This document shows positions 50,735 through 59,270 of a stretch of 64,000 nt of DNA, piece after piece. Source of the stretch: Autumnicola tepida (GTDB lineage: Bacteria > Bacteroidota > Bacteroidia > Flavobacteriales > Flavobacteriaceae); assembly GCF_031846485.1 (NCBI RefSeq), contig NZ_JAVRHQ010000015.1:42475-106474 (forward strand), given 5' to 3'. The position numbers were made by a program, and so were the translations under genes. The number at the start of each line of letters is the position of its first letter. Position 1 is the stretch's first letter. Under the pieces are notes generated by a model that ran no database searches, had not been told where the DNA came from, and was given only the letters and a program-made list of their open reading frames with translations.

Positions 50735-51121
50735 ATGAAAATCAAAGAAATAAGAGAAAAAGCAGGTCTTTCTCAAACCGCTTTCGGCGAGGAACTAGGG
50801 GTTACTTCCCAAGCCGTTGCAAAATGGGAAGGGGGAGCGAATGTTCCCGTATCTATTCAAAAATTAATTCGATATGTATTTTGGGATTATCTTCCGTCAA
50901 ACGAACGGTTTGAGATTAAACCGGTGGATGCTGCCCAGCAGGTAAACTTAGATCACATGGAGGAGGTTATGACCTTGAAAGAAGAAAATAAAAAACTGTT
51001 ACAACGGATAAATGAATTAAAAGAAGATAAGGCAGAGCTTAGAAGCGATAAAGAAATGCTGCAACAATATATCAAAACGTTATCAGGTAGAGATAAAGAT
51101 AACAGAAGTAAAACCGCCTAA
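50735..51121 (+). CDS. XRE-family transcriptional regulator with C-terminal coiled coil
   Basis: 128 aa. An HTH_3/XRE domain occupies residues 1-45 (KIKEIREKAGLSQTAFGEEL, GVTSQAVAKWEGG). A coiled coil (MTLKEENKKLLQRINELKED onward, residues about 79-117) would allow dimerisation. It is the only rightward gene at the end of the early block and faces it across an AT-rich switch region, so it is probably the element's main repressor. Confidence 0.8.
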   Translation: MKIKEIREKAGLSQTAFGEELGVTSQAVAKWEGGANVPVSIQKLIRYVFWDYLPSNERFEIKPVDAAQQVNLDHMEEVMTLKEENKKLLQRINELKEDKAELRSDKEMLQQYIKTLSGRDKDNRSKTA

Positions 51122-51273
51122 GTATAGTTTGGAAGTCTGAAAGCGAACGCGCGAAAGTAAAAATTAAGAACAAAACCAAAAAGGGGAAAATTCCCCTCAC
51201 CATTATGTAAACCCGGCATGCCCTACCCTGCCAATTTTAATAATCAATTTTTAACCTTAACCTATTATTTACC

Positions 51274-51882
51274 ATGAGGAAAATTACCTTACTGCTTGCA
51301 TTGTTATTTGTTGCCAATTTCTACGCTCAGGATAAAACCCTGGCAAAAGTCCACAAAGTAAATGGAATAGAAGTTTACATCTTGTCTGAACCCCTGAGGG
51401 ATTATGATGTGGTTTTTGGAGGTGACAACAAAATCCAATGGACCAGTGCGCTTACCGGGGGGCTTGTTAATGCCAGTATTGAATCTAAAGTTTCAAAATT
51501 TGTGAAATCTGTTCAGGAAAAGAGCGAAGAAGAAAATGTGGAGTTTGATGCTATTGTTTATTCTGACGGCAAAAATGTTTCTGCCATCAAATTTACCGAA
51601 GAAAAAACCGATGAAAATGAAAGAATGGCTGAAGTTCAAAAAATGGATGGCATCCCATTATTCATTCTAAGTGAACCGGTTTTAGACTATACCGTTGAAT
51701 ATGATAAAGGCGGCGGGATCAAGTGGAAATCTTTAGCAACTGCCGGCCTTATTAATAACAGCATAGAAGAAGACGTAAAGAAATACGTGAAAAAACTGGA
51801 CGGAAAGTTTAAGCGCGAGAAAATTGATGCCATTATGTATGCCGATGGAAAAGAGGCAGATGGGATCAAATTCAGGAGCTAA
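51274..51882 (+). CDS. Secreted cargo protein made of two tandem repeats
   Basis: 202 aa with a signal peptide (MRKITLLLALLFVANFYAQ). Two homologous halves of about 85 residues follow: KVHKVNGIEVYILSEPLRDY with a later FDAIVYSDGKNVSAIKF, and EVQKMDGIPLFILSEPVLDY with IDAIMYADGKEADGIKF. Both contain TGGLVNASIE or TAGLINNSIE. It is the last gene before attR and reads separately from the viral blocks, typical of a lysogenic-conversion (moron) gene. The fold and function are unknown to me. Confidence 0.75.
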   Translation: MRKITLLLALLFVANFYAQDKTLAKVHKVNGIEVYILSEPLRDYDVVFGGDNKIQWTSALTGGLVNASIESKVSKFVKSVQEKSEEENVEFDAIVYSDGKNVSAIKFTEEKTDENERMAEVQKMDGIPLFILSEPVLDYTVEYDKGGGIKWKSLATAGLINNSIEEDVKKYVKKLDGKFKREKIDAIMYADGKEADGIKFRS

Positions 51883-51987
51883 ACCGCGAACCATAAAACG
51901 AGCCATGATTTTAGCAAAAACAAGGATTTTTTAAAATTATTAATGTTGATTATGAAGCACTTAGAAAATTATAATAAAAGCATGAAA

Positions 51988-52032
51988 ACTGAAAATCCTT
52001 GTGTCCCTGGTTCGATTCCTGGAGGCACCACC
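51988..52032. repeat. attR: 45-bp copy of the tRNA-Phe 3' end
   Basis: Perfect copy of 23250-23294. The 5' half of the tRNA is missing, so this copy is not a gene. It is followed by CCT-type sequence instead of CCA, showing that the original chromosomal tRNA did not encode its CCA end. Confidence 0.95.
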
Positions 52033-52042
52033 TTTAAAAACG

Positions 52043-52081
52043 AAAACCCTTGAAAATCAATATGATATTCAGGGGTTTTTT
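52043..52081 (+). terminator. Original terminator of tRNA-Phe, displaced by integration
   Basis: AAAACCCTTGAA and TTCAGGGGTTTT form a stem with a T run, directly downstream of attR, where the tRNA terminator would have been before integration. Confidence 0.65.
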
Positions 52082-52153
52082 ATTGCACTGTGTTTTTTAC
52101 TGTGTTTTTTTATTCGCATTAAAAAAAGGAGACCTAAGCCTCCCTTTAATTCA

Positions 52154-52312
52154 TTACAGCAATTTTTGAATGTCACTTTTCCTATACCGCTTTCTATTAC
52201 CAAACCTTTTGTGCACGGGTACAACCCCCTCTGCCTCATATTTTAGTAAAGTTGTTTGCGATTTAATATTCAGTAGCTCCATTACCTGATTGCTATTTAG
52301 TAAACCAACCAT
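52154..52312 (-). CDS. Small HTH_17/MerR-like DNA-binding protein
   Basis: 52 aa from the ATG at 52312 (MVGLLNSNQVMELLNIKSQT). The helix-turn-helix continues through LLKYEAEGVVPVHKRFGNRK and ends RYRKSDIQKLL, the pattern of excisionase-like HTH_17 proteins. It lies 120 bp outside attR and points towards it, so it may be an excisionase or regulator of a second, older island beyond the provirus. Confidence 0.7.
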   Translation of the reverse strand: MVGLLNSNQVMELLNIKSQTTLLKYEAEGVVPVHKRFGNRKRYRKSDIQKLL

Positions 52313-52323
52313 AGTAATAACTT

Positions 52324-52419
52324 TTACCAGGTGCACTCTTTATCCCAACTTCCGCCACTTTGACATTTTCTGTGGTGTTGGTCCCACTCGTCAATAAATT
52401 TACTCCCAATCCGAGTTGC
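52324..52419 (-). pseudogene. Possible remnant of a small gene
   Basis: A 31-codon open stretch without a start codon, preceded by an in-frame stop. It reads FIDEWDQHHRKCQSGGSWDK and ends ECTW, with clustered Cys, His and Trp that look like the tail of a real small protein. It lies 11 bp upstream of the HTH gene on the same strand. Low confidence. Confidence 0.3.
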
Positions 52420-52996
52420 TTAAAATTGAGATTTATTAGACCTAACAAAAATACCATTTATCTAAAAGATAAACAAGGCCCTATGTTCATAGTACCAAAA
52501 CATAATCCCAGACCCAACCGCCTAACCATTACATTATTTATAAACAGCCCCGTAGCATCGCCTGAAATATTTGTATACTTTCAATCTCTCTGAGGTCAAA
52601 TAAAATTTAAACAGCACTACACCCCCTGGGCTCCTAACTTCAACACCCCCCCTACCGTATCCGCTCTTACATACCCCCCCTATGAACTATAAAAATCGTG
52701 CAACCGACTATGTCCTTAAATTTTTCGGGGGCTGGATATAAATTTTATAGGTTTCTCAAAACCACCCTGCAAATCTTCTACAAAGTAAAATCTGCCTTTT
52801 TACATGGACCAAACCTTTGAGCAAAATTTAATATTCTCAGCAGAACCCCAGTTTTTATAAGGGTTTAAGAAAAAATAAAATTTTTAGTCTTTTCCTCTTG
52901 CAGGTGCATATTTATTATCAGAGTAATGCTTTTGCGCATCTCGACCCTCTATTAAATAGAGAGGATAATATATAATATGATAAGAAGAGAATAGAT
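52420..52996. other. Non-coding stretch with C runs
   Basis: 577 bp in which I find no convincing gene on either strand. It contains unusual C runs (near 52648 and 52675) and AT-rich sequence before the next start. It may be decayed DNA between two insertions. Confidence 0.5.
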
Positions 52997-53569
52997 ATGA
53001 TACCATTCCAATATTACCATGAACATTTAGAATTCTTTAGAAGTAAACATAGATTAGAAGACTATTATACTACTAGACAATTAATAAAGATAACAGGAGT
53101 AAGCGAAAGAACTATTAGGTATAGAATTTCAAAGTTAAAAGTAAAATATAATGGGTTATCCCGTTACATGTATAAGGAAAATGACCAGTGGTTTATTAGT
53201 AAACTAATTGTAGATGAGTTCTACTCAAAATATAAACCCCGTAAAGCAACCAGGTATAACCAAGCCTGGGAGTCATTCATCACTTGGGTTATGCGTGATA
53301 GCTATGATGATGATGCTCACAATTACCTAATCCAAGCAGTTAAAGAAAAATTACCAGACCAAGATATGATAAAAGATTGGTGCTTTGTGATTGAAAAGAC
53401 CAAACGAGGGGTTAATCATGTTCATGGCTTATCTATGCTTCACCACGAAGAGTTGTTCGGCCACGTACATCGGGTAATTAAAGATGCTGGAATACCTGAA
53501 TCTGAATATGATGTGTTAGTAGGGGAAGTAGAAAATAGACACTGCGCTGAAAAATATCTTCGAAAGTAG
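52997..53569 (+). CDS. Single-domain HUH (Rep-like) endonuclease with N-terminal HTH
   Basis: 190 aa. Residues 24-50 form a helix-turn-helix (YTTRQLIKITGVSERTIRYR). The HUH nuclease pattern then follows with normal spacing: motif I SFITWV (93-98), motif II NHVHGLSM with His141 and His143, and motif III AEKYLRK with the nucleophile Tyr187 and Lys190. Such enzymes nick DNA to start rolling-circle replication or transposition. The protein stops at motif III and has no helicase domain. It belongs to no neighbouring operon and may be a relic of a small replicon. Confidence 0.7.
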   Translation: MIPFQYYHEHLEFFRSKHRLEDYYTTRQLIKITGVSERTIRYRISKLKVKYNGLSRYMYKENDQWFISKLIVDEFYSKYKPRKATRYNQAWESFITWVMRDSYDDDAHNYLIQAVKEKLPDQDMIKDWCFVIEKTKRGVNHVHGLSMLHHEELFGHVHRVIKDAGIPESEYDVLVGEVENRHCAEKYLRK

Positions 53570-53588
53570 CTACTTTACCTGTACCTTT

Positions 53589-53606
53589 TCGCTTGTATGC
53601 GACAAG
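53589..53606. repeat. Overlapping inverted repeats just after the HUH gene
   Basis: TCGC/GCGA (53589-53602) and CTTGT/ACAAG (53592-53606) offer two competing small hairpins 20 bp past the HUH gene. The CTTGTATG motif recurs at 53724. A nicking origin is possible; this is inference. Confidence 0.4.
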
Positions 53607-53720
53607 TCAAAGACCCCGTGAAAATGTATTAAATAGGGTTTAATTGTACTAAAATAGGTGAATATTACAGCATGGTGCATAAACAGCATTTGTAAAATTA
53701 GAAACCTTCTACAAAAATAT

Positions 53721-53751
53721 TTGCTTGTATGAAACATTTTCTATAGCTTTG
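53721..53751 (+). promoter_or_regulatory. Promoter of the half-size hsdS gene
   Basis: TTG at 53721-53723 and TAGCTTTG at 53744-53751, 20 bp apart, match the flavobacterial consensus. The gene starts 28 bp further on. Confidence 0.7.
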
Positions 53752-53779
53752 AATTCGAAACGCAATACAAAAATAATTT

Positions 53780-54355
53780 ATGAAGGTTTTAAAAATTGGT
53801 GATATTGTCCAGGTACAATTTGGACCTCATTTGAAAAGCAATGCTCAAGGTGCTATAAAATACCTCCTAGCAGGACATTTTGATGAGAACCTTAAACTTA
53901 CCAATTTTCAAGACAGTTATGTGTTACCCAGCCCAAAGATTAATAAATTCCTTCTTCAGTCCAACGATGTTATACTGGCTGGTAAAGGCCAGAGGACTTT
54001 TGCCTGGGCTTATAATGAAGATATGGGGCCAATGGTTCCTTCTTCTTTGTTTTATCTTCTTAGAGCTCTTGACGACATTATTTTGGGGGAGTATCTTGCT
54101 GCCGTACTTAACTCTGATAAGGTGCAGCACAAACTAAATCTTATAGGGGCTGGGGCTACGGTAACTTCAATACCCAAAAAAGAATTGAACGAACTGGAAA
54201 TTAATATCCCATCAATTGAGGAGCAGCGTAGCTTTTTAAAAATTTATAGGTTGTTTGAGAAAGATATAGAGCTTACCGATAAGCTATTACAGGAAAAAAG
54301 AAATCTTAAACGTGGTGTTGTAAATGATTTGCTAACCAATAAAACCAAAAGCTGA
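53780..54355 (+). CDS. Half-size type I restriction specificity (S) protein
   Basis: 191 aa with a single target-recognition domain instead of two. KVLKIGDIVQVQFGPHLKSN and PSIEEQRSFLKIYRLFEKDI are typical S-subunit start and linker, and KRNLKRGVVNDLLTN is the conserved distal helix. Half-size S proteins can act as dimers recognising palindromic sites. It has its own promoter and terminator, upstream of the complete hsdM-hsdS-hsdR set. It could be an alternative specificity partner or an orphan. Confidence 0.8.
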   Translation: MKVLKIGDIVQVQFGPHLKSNAQGAIKYLLAGHFDENLKLTNFQDSYVLPSPKINKFLLQSNDVILAGKGQRTFAWAYNEDMGPMVPSSLFYLLRALDDIILGEYLAAVLNSDKVQHKLNLIGAGATVTSIPKKELNELEINIPSIEEQRSFLKIYRLFEKDIELTDKLLQEKRNLKRGVVNDLLTNKTKS

Positions 54356-54367
54356 CCACAAATAATC

Positions 54368-54402
54368 AAGCCTCAGGATTTAGTCAATCGAGAGGCTTTA
54401 TT
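54368..54402 (+). terminator. Terminator after the half-size hsdS
   Basis: AAGCCTC and GAGGCTTTATT form a stem around a loop of 15 bases, ending in T-rich sequence. Confidence 0.6.
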
Positions 54403-54562
54403 GGTATCAGAGTCATCAGCGGCTTGTCACCGAACTGATACTCACTGTTTCGGAAAAACAAAAGTATACCAACTTAAGTTACCAACCAAATTTTGGTACT
54501 TAAACTCGGTAAACACACCCTACCCCGTAAAAAGATTGGGTTAGATTTTAATTTGTATAATT

Positions 54563-54787
54563 ATGGCTAAGACCAGACACGTAGTTCCAAATAAAAATGG
54601 TGGTTGGGACTCAAAAAAAGGAGGAGCTGAAAAAGCTTCTAAACATTTTGAAACTAAGAGAGAGGCTGAGAAGTACAGCAGAGACCTTTCCCGAAAGGAA
54701 AAAGGTGAGCTATTCATTCACGGTAAGGATGGTAAGATTCAGCGTAAGGACTCCCACGGTGGTGATAAACATCCCCCCAAAGGATAA
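54563..54787 (+). CDS. DUF2188-like small basic protein
   Basis: 74 aa: HVVPNKNGGWDSKKGGAEKA, then FETKREAEKYSRDLSRKEKG and LFIHGKDGKIQRKDSHGGD. This is the DUF2188 pattern, a short basic domain common next to restriction and toxin genes. It ends 58 bp before hsdM and is probably expressed with it. The function is unknown. Confidence 0.8.
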   Translation: MAKTRHVVPNKNGGWDSKKGGAEKASKHFETKREAEKYSRDLSRKEKGELFIHGKDGKIQRKDSHGGDKHPPKG

Positions 54788-54845
54788 AATTGATTTAACT
54801 AACCCTGAGGGGATGTTATCCATCCCCTCTTTTAAAAATATAATT

Positions 54846-56333
54846 ATGAGTGAAAAATTAACTCAGGAAACAATCAACAAAAAAGTATGGAACGCCTGTG
54901 ACACCTTTCGAGGAACTATAGATGCGGGCCAATATAAAGATTATATCCTAACGATGCTCTTTATCAAGTATATCACAGATGTTCACAGAGAGAAGAAAGA
55001 AGAGTATCTAAAGAAATACAATGGTGATGAGGTTCGGGTCGAACGTGCTTTGAAACACGAAAGGTTTAAAGTACCTGAAAACAGTTCATTCGATTATTTG
55101 TTCGAGCACCGTAATGAATCGAATCTGGGGGAACTCATCAACATTGGTCTGGAGGATTTAGAGGACGCTAACCGCTCTAAATTAGAAAAGGTTTTCCGTA
55201 ATATAGATTATAACTCTGAAGCTAACCTGGGCCAAACTAAGGACCGTAACAGGCGTTTAAAACATCTTTTGAATGATTTCTCTGAACTCGACCTTAGACC
55301 ATCTAATTTGGTGGGTAACGATGTGATTGGTGATGCTTACGAATACCTTATTGCGAACTTCGCTTCAGACGCTGGGAAGAAGGCGGGGGAATTTTATACA
55401 GCATCGCAGGTATCGGTTCTATTAGCAAAGCTTGTTGAACCCAAAGAAGGAGACCGTGTAGCTGATTGGACGTGTGGCTCAAGCTCACTACTTCTGAAAG
55501 TTGCTAATGAAATAGGTACTAAAAATGTATCCCTTTATGGACAGGAAGTGAATGGAAGCACCTGGGCTCTTGCCAGGATGAATATGTTTCTTCACGAGAT
55601 GGATAATGCGACTATTGAATGGGGAGACTCAATAAATAACCCAAAACTGCGTGAGGGAGATAACCTGATGAAGTTTGATACAATCGTTATGAATCCGCCA
55701 TTTTCGTTGGATAAATGGGGAGCTGAAGATGCCACAGCCGATAGGTATAATCGCTTCCATAGGGGTATACCACCTAAAAGTAAAGGTGATTATGCTTTTA
55801 TCACCAATATGATTGAAACACTGAACGAACACGGGCGTGGAGGAATTATATTACCTCACGGGGTGTTGTTTAGGGGTAGCTCTGAAGGTAAAATTCGCCA
55901 AAAGTTAATTGAGGAAAACTTGCTTAAGGCCGTAGTTGGATTACCAGCTAACTTATTTTTTGGTACTAGCATCCCTGCAACTATTCTAATCTTTGATAAG
56001 AACAAAGGAAAAAACACAGATGTTTTATTTATAGATGCCAGCAATGAGTATGAAAACGGTAAGAACCAGAATAGGTTACGGGATAAGGATATTAAAAAAG
56101 TTTACAAAACCTACCACAACTGGGAGACTATAGATAAATATAGCTACGTAGCCAGTTTTGAAGAAATCAAGGATAACGATTTCAACCTGAATATACCCCG
56201 CTATGTTGATACTTTTGAGGAAGAAGAGCCTGTGGATATTAAATCGACCCAGCAGGAAATTTTCCGTTTGAAGAAAGAACTTGCTCAAGTTGAGAGTCAG
56301 ATGTCTGATTATTTGACTGAACTAGGATATTAG
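54846..56333 (+). CDS. hsdM: Type I restriction-modification methyltransferase subunit
   Basis: 495 aa from the ATG at 54846 (MSEKLTQETINKKVWNACDT); the upstream open frame overlaps the DUF2188 gene and is not used. HsdM methylates adenine within the site chosen by HsdS. The SAM motif I is ADWTCGSSSLLLK, a variant of the usual DPACGSG, and motif IV is MNPPFSLDKW. It is separated from hsdS by one base, so they are coupled. Confidence 0.94.
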   Translation: MSEKLTQETINKKVWNACDTFRGTIDAGQYKDYILTMLFIKYITDVHREKKEEYLKKYNGDEVRVERALKHERFKVPENSSFDYLFEHRNESNLGELINIGLEDLEDANRSKLEKVFRNIDYNSEANLGQTKDRNRRLKHLLNDFSELDLRPSNLVGNDVIGDAYEYLIANFASDAGKKAGEFYTASQVSVLLAKLVEPKEGDRVADWTCGSSSLLLKVANEIGTKNVSLYGQEVNGSTWALARMNMFLHEMDNATIEWGDSINNPKLREGDNLMKFDTIVMNPPFSLDKWGAEDATADRYNRFHRGIPPKSKGDYAFITNMIETLNEHGRGGIILPHGVLFRGSSEGKIRQKLIEENLLKAVVGLPANLFFGTSIPATILIFDKNKGKNTDVLFIDASNEYENGKNQNRLRDKDIKKVYKTYHNWETIDKYSYVASFEEIKDNDFNLNIPRYVDTFEEEEPVDIKSTQQEIFRLKKELAQVESQMSDYLTELGY

Positions 56334-56334
56334 T

Positions 56335-57498
56335 ATGGAGGTAGAATTAAAAAATATAGAAGTAAAATCTTCAGAAGAATTCCCTAAAGATTGGGAAATA
56401 AGTGAAGTAAGAGAATTTGCTAAGGTCCAGACTGGGTCAAAGGATACTCAAGAAAAAATTGAAGGAGGTAAATACCCATTTTTTGTACGCTCAAATACTA
56501 TTGAATCTATTAACACCTATTCCTACGATGGTGAAGCAATTCTTACGGCTGGTGATGGAGTTGGTGTAGGTAAGGTCTATCATTATATCAATGGCAAGTT
56601 TGATTTTCATCAAAGAGTATATAGTATTTACGGTTTCAGCGAAAAAGCCTTGGGAATCTATTTTTACCACTTTTTCAGTCAGCATTTTTATAAAAGAGTT
56701 TATCGCCTCAGCGCAAAAAATTCTGTTGATTCGGTAAGGATGGAAATGATTTCAAAGATGAAAATCCCGTTACCACCAATATCAGAACAAAAGAAAATAT
56801 CCGCTATTTTATCCACTTGGGACCAATCAATCGAAAAGACCCAGCAACTTATTGAGCAATTAGAGCTGCGCAAAAAGGGATTGATGCAGGAACTGCTTAC
56901 GGGAAAGAAAAGATTGCCTGGGTTTGATGGGGAGTGGAAAGAGCTGAAAGCGGGTAAATTATTTGAGAATAATAGTAACAAAAATCATAATGGTGAGTTC
57001 GAGGTTCTTTCGGCTACCCAAGACAAAGGTGTAATTCCACGTAGTGAAGTAGGTATTGATATTAAATACGACAAGAGTTCCCTTAAAAGCTATAAAAAGG
57101 TAGATGCTGGAGACTTTGTTATTAGTTTAAGGTCCTTCCAAGGTGGTATTGAATATTCCTCATATACTGGCCTGGTTAGCCCCGCTTACACCGTGTTAAA
57201 GGAGAAATTACCTATTGCCAAGAAGTTCTATTTAGAATATCTGAAATCAGGTAATTTCATTAATCGACTCAACTCTATTATATATGGAATCCGTGATGGA
57301 AAACAGATTAGTTATAAGGAATTTTCATCTCTAAAATTATGGTATCCTCCATTTGAAGAACAGAAGGCCATCGCTTCTGTTTTTACCGAAGCGGATAAAG
57401 AATTTAACCTACAGATAGAACATCTGAAATCGTTGAAGGCTCAGAAAAAAGGTTTGATGCAGCAGTTATTAACTGGGAAAAAACGGGTATCCCATTAA
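56335..57498 (+). CDS. hsdS: Type I restriction-modification specificity subunit
   Basis: 387 aa with two target-recognition domains. The two conserved distal helices end in KGLMQELLTGKKRLPGF (about residue 200) and KGLMQQLLTGKKRVSH at the C-terminus, showing the classical internal duplication. Linkers SEQKKISAILSTWDQSIEK and EEQKAIASVFTEADKEFNL are the family signature. It sets the DNA site for both methylation and cleavage. Confidence 0.94.
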   Translation: MEVELKNIEVKSSEEFPKDWEISEVREFAKVQTGSKDTQEKIEGGKYPFFVRSNTIESINTYSYDGEAILTAGDGVGVGKVYHYINGKFDFHQRVYSIYGFSEKALGIYFYHFFSQHFYKRVYRLSAKNSVDSVRMEMISKMKIPLPPISEQKKISAILSTWDQSIEKTQQLIEQLELRKKGLMQELLTGKKRLPGFDGEWKELKAGKLFENNSNKNHNGEFEVLSATQDKGVIPRSEVGIDIKYDKSSLKSYKKVDAGDFVISLRSFQGGIEYSSYTGLVSPAYTVLKEKLPIAKKFYLEYLKSGNFINRLNSIIYGIRDGKQISYKEFSSLKLWYPPFEEQKAIASVFTEADKEFNLQIEHLKSLKAQKKGLMQQLLTGKKRVSH

Positions 57499-57517
57499 AA
57501 ATTAAAAGTAGACTTTT

Positions 57518-59257
57518 ATGACTATATCAGAATTAATCAAACTTAAAGAATCTGAAGACCGTGTAGAATTCAAACAAGCTAATGGAGGTAATATATCTTA
57601 TAATGGAGGAAATAAGCCTGAAGTTTCGAAGAGGAGAAGATGTATTTTAGGATATGTTACCGCTCTAGCTAATGAGGAAGGTGGTTTTTTAGTTTTTGGA
57701 ATTAAAGAAAGCAGTCCGCATGAAGTTGTTGGTACGCAGCAAAATCTGGGTACAGTTGGTGTTTTAGAAAGTAATATTTATCGTGACACTGGGATTCGGG
57801 TCGACATTGATGAGCAGTATGACGAACAGGGGAAAAGAGTTTTGATTATTTCAGTTCCATCAAGGCCAATAGGAAAGCTATATAAGTTTGAAGATGTGCC
57901 TTTGATGCGAGTGGGAGAAGAATTGAAGCCGATGTCGGACCAAATGTATCTGAAAATCATCCAGGAACAGGAACCTGATTTTTCTCAAAAAATATGTTCT
58001 AAAGTTACAATCGATGATATTGATGACCAGGCTGTCGAGGAACTTAAGCAGGCATATTCTAAAAAACAAAATAATGCCCAATTCCTTACTCAATCAAAAG
58101 AACAAGTTCTTACTGACCTTGATTTGATTTCAGGTTCAAAAGTCACATATGCGGCTTTGATTCTTTTAGGGAAGAAGGAAATTATAAGAAGAATTATTCC
58201 TCAAGCATCAATCAGATTAGAATACAGGAGAAATTCTGATAACATTGTATTTGATAATCGATATGAATTTAGCGGTCCATTTTTCTTGGAAACCGAGAGG
58301 TTGTGGGAAGCTATTAATCTACGGAATGGCTCTATACCCATTCAAGAAGGACCGTTCATATTTGATATACCTTATTTTAATCAGGAGGTAATTCGAGAGG
58401 CAATTAATAATGCTGTAGCACATAGAAATTATCGTATTTCCAGTGAAATTGTTATAAAGCAGTCAAACACCAGGTTGGATATTATTAGTCCTGGCGGCTT
58501 TCCTTTGGGAGTCTCAATACATAATTTGATTGGCATATCGAGTACTCCGAGAAATAGACTTTTAACCGATATATTGCAAAAAACAGGTATCGTGGAGCGT
58601 TCAGGACAGGGAGTAGATAAAATTTATTACCAAACTTTAAAGGAGGGTAAAAGTGCACCTAATTATGATAATTCAGATGACTTTCAAGTTGAGTTAAATC
58701 TTTCTGCCACTATCGAAGACCAGGCTTTTGCCGTGTTCATTGAATCTGTTCAGTCAGACTTAAAGAACGATGAAAAATTAAGTGTTCATGAGGTTATTCA
58801 TTTGAATCAAATAAGAAAAAATAACAGAATTTTTGCTTATGATAAATCCGTTCTTTCAAAATTATTAGCTAGAGATTTGATTGAAAAAAGAGGAAAAACA
58901 AGTGGGACTTACTACGTTCTATCCAAAGAATTTTATGAGTTCGCAGATGAAAAAGGTAAATACAGTAAAACTGATTGGGACCAAAATCAAGCATTTTACA
59001 TTATTCTTCAGCATCTAAACAAATTTGATGAAGCTAAAATGAGTGATTTTGTTGACTTGTTTCAAGGTCGAATGACAAGAAAACAAGTGAGAAATGTCGT
59101 AGGTAAATTGGTGAAAAAGAAAGAACTATCTAAGAGGGGTTCAGGAAAAGGGACTTATTATGTGGTAGGTGAAAACTACAAAAAGAGTATGGATATGGTT
59201 AATGAGGCTTTAAAAATTGGTCTCAAAAAACTTAGAGATGAAGGGAAATTAGAATAG
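57518..59257 (+). CDS. AlbA_2/HATPase_c_4 regulator between hsdS and hsdR
   Basis: 579 aa. The N-terminal AlbA_2 (Schlafen-type) domain is seen at EDRVEFKQANGG and NEEGGFLVFGIKE. A GHKL ATPase-like HATPase_c_4 region follows with EAINNAVAHRNYRISSEIVI and RLDIISPGGFPLGV. The C-terminus holds winged-helix segments (TRKQVRNVVGKLVKKKELSK). Such proteins are common in type I restriction loci and may control hsdR expression or act as a defence add-on; the role here is inferred. Confidence 0.82.
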   Translation: MTISELIKLKESEDRVEFKQANGGNISYNGGNKPEVSKRRRCILGYVTALANEEGGFLVFGIKESSPHEVVGTQQNLGTVGVLESNIYRDTGIRVDIDEQYDEQGKRVLIISVPSRPIGKLYKFEDVPLMRVGEELKPMSDQMYLKIIQEQEPDFSQKICSKVTIDDIDDQAVEELKQAYSKKQNNAQFLTQSKEQVLTDLDLISGSKVTYAALILLGKKEIIRRIIPQASIRLEYRRNSDNIVFDNRYEFSGPFFLETERLWEAINLRNGSIPIQEGPFIFDIPYFNQEVIREAINNAVAHRNYRISSEIVIKQSNTRLDIISPGGFPLGVSIHNLIGISSTPRNRLLTDILQKTGIVERSGQGVDKIYYQTLKEGKSAPNYDNSDDFQVELNLSATIEDQAFAVFIESVQSDLKNDEKLSVHEVIHLNQIRKNNRIFAYDKSVLSKLLARDLIEKRGKTSGTYYVLSKEFYEFADEKGKYSKTDWDQNQAFYIILQHLNKFDEAKMSDFVDLFQGRMTRKQVRNVVGKLVKKKELSKRGSGKGTYYVVGENYKKSMDMVNEALKIGLKKLRDEGKLE

Positions 59258-59270
59258 CAGATTACTCTAA

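Larger units (their letters stand above)
23250..52032. mobile_element. Integrated element at tRNA-Phe, about 28.7 kb; candidate tailless provirus
   Basis: Bounded by the 45-bp direct repeat and carrying a tyrosine integrase 68 bp from attL. It has a leftward block with lytic, spike and membrane proteins, a toxin-antitoxin pair, a leftward block of DNA-metabolism and small genes, and a rightward regulator. I find no large terminase, portal, major tail protein, relaxase or mating-pair gene, so neither a tailed prophage nor an ICE fits. About ten products of the late block have a single membrane helix, which suits a virion with an internal membrane. The boundaries are certain; the viral nature is inferred. 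Confidence 0.85.

Noticed and set aside
23250..52032. Element read as an ordinary tailed prophage
   Set aside because: No terminase, portal, protease-scaffold-capsid set, tape measure or tail genes could be read in any frame.
23250..52032. Element read as an integrative conjugative or mobilisable element
   Set aside because: No relaxase, coupling protein or Tra genes; ArdC-like domains also occur in phages.
51988..52032. Second tRNA-Phe gene at attR
   Set aside because: The 5' half is missing and no cloverleaf can form.
52001..52246. Rightward open frame of 81 codons across attR
   Set aside because: It begins inside the tRNA copy, runs through the terminator and is low in complexity, so it is chance.
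52360..52593. 77-codon rightward frame in the gap before the HUH gene
   Set aside because: No recognisable domain, unfavourable composition and overlap with a better minus-strand remnant.
54597..54845. Upstream extension of hsdM
   Set aside because: It overlaps the DUF2188 gene in another frame and adds residues unlike any HsdM N-terminus.
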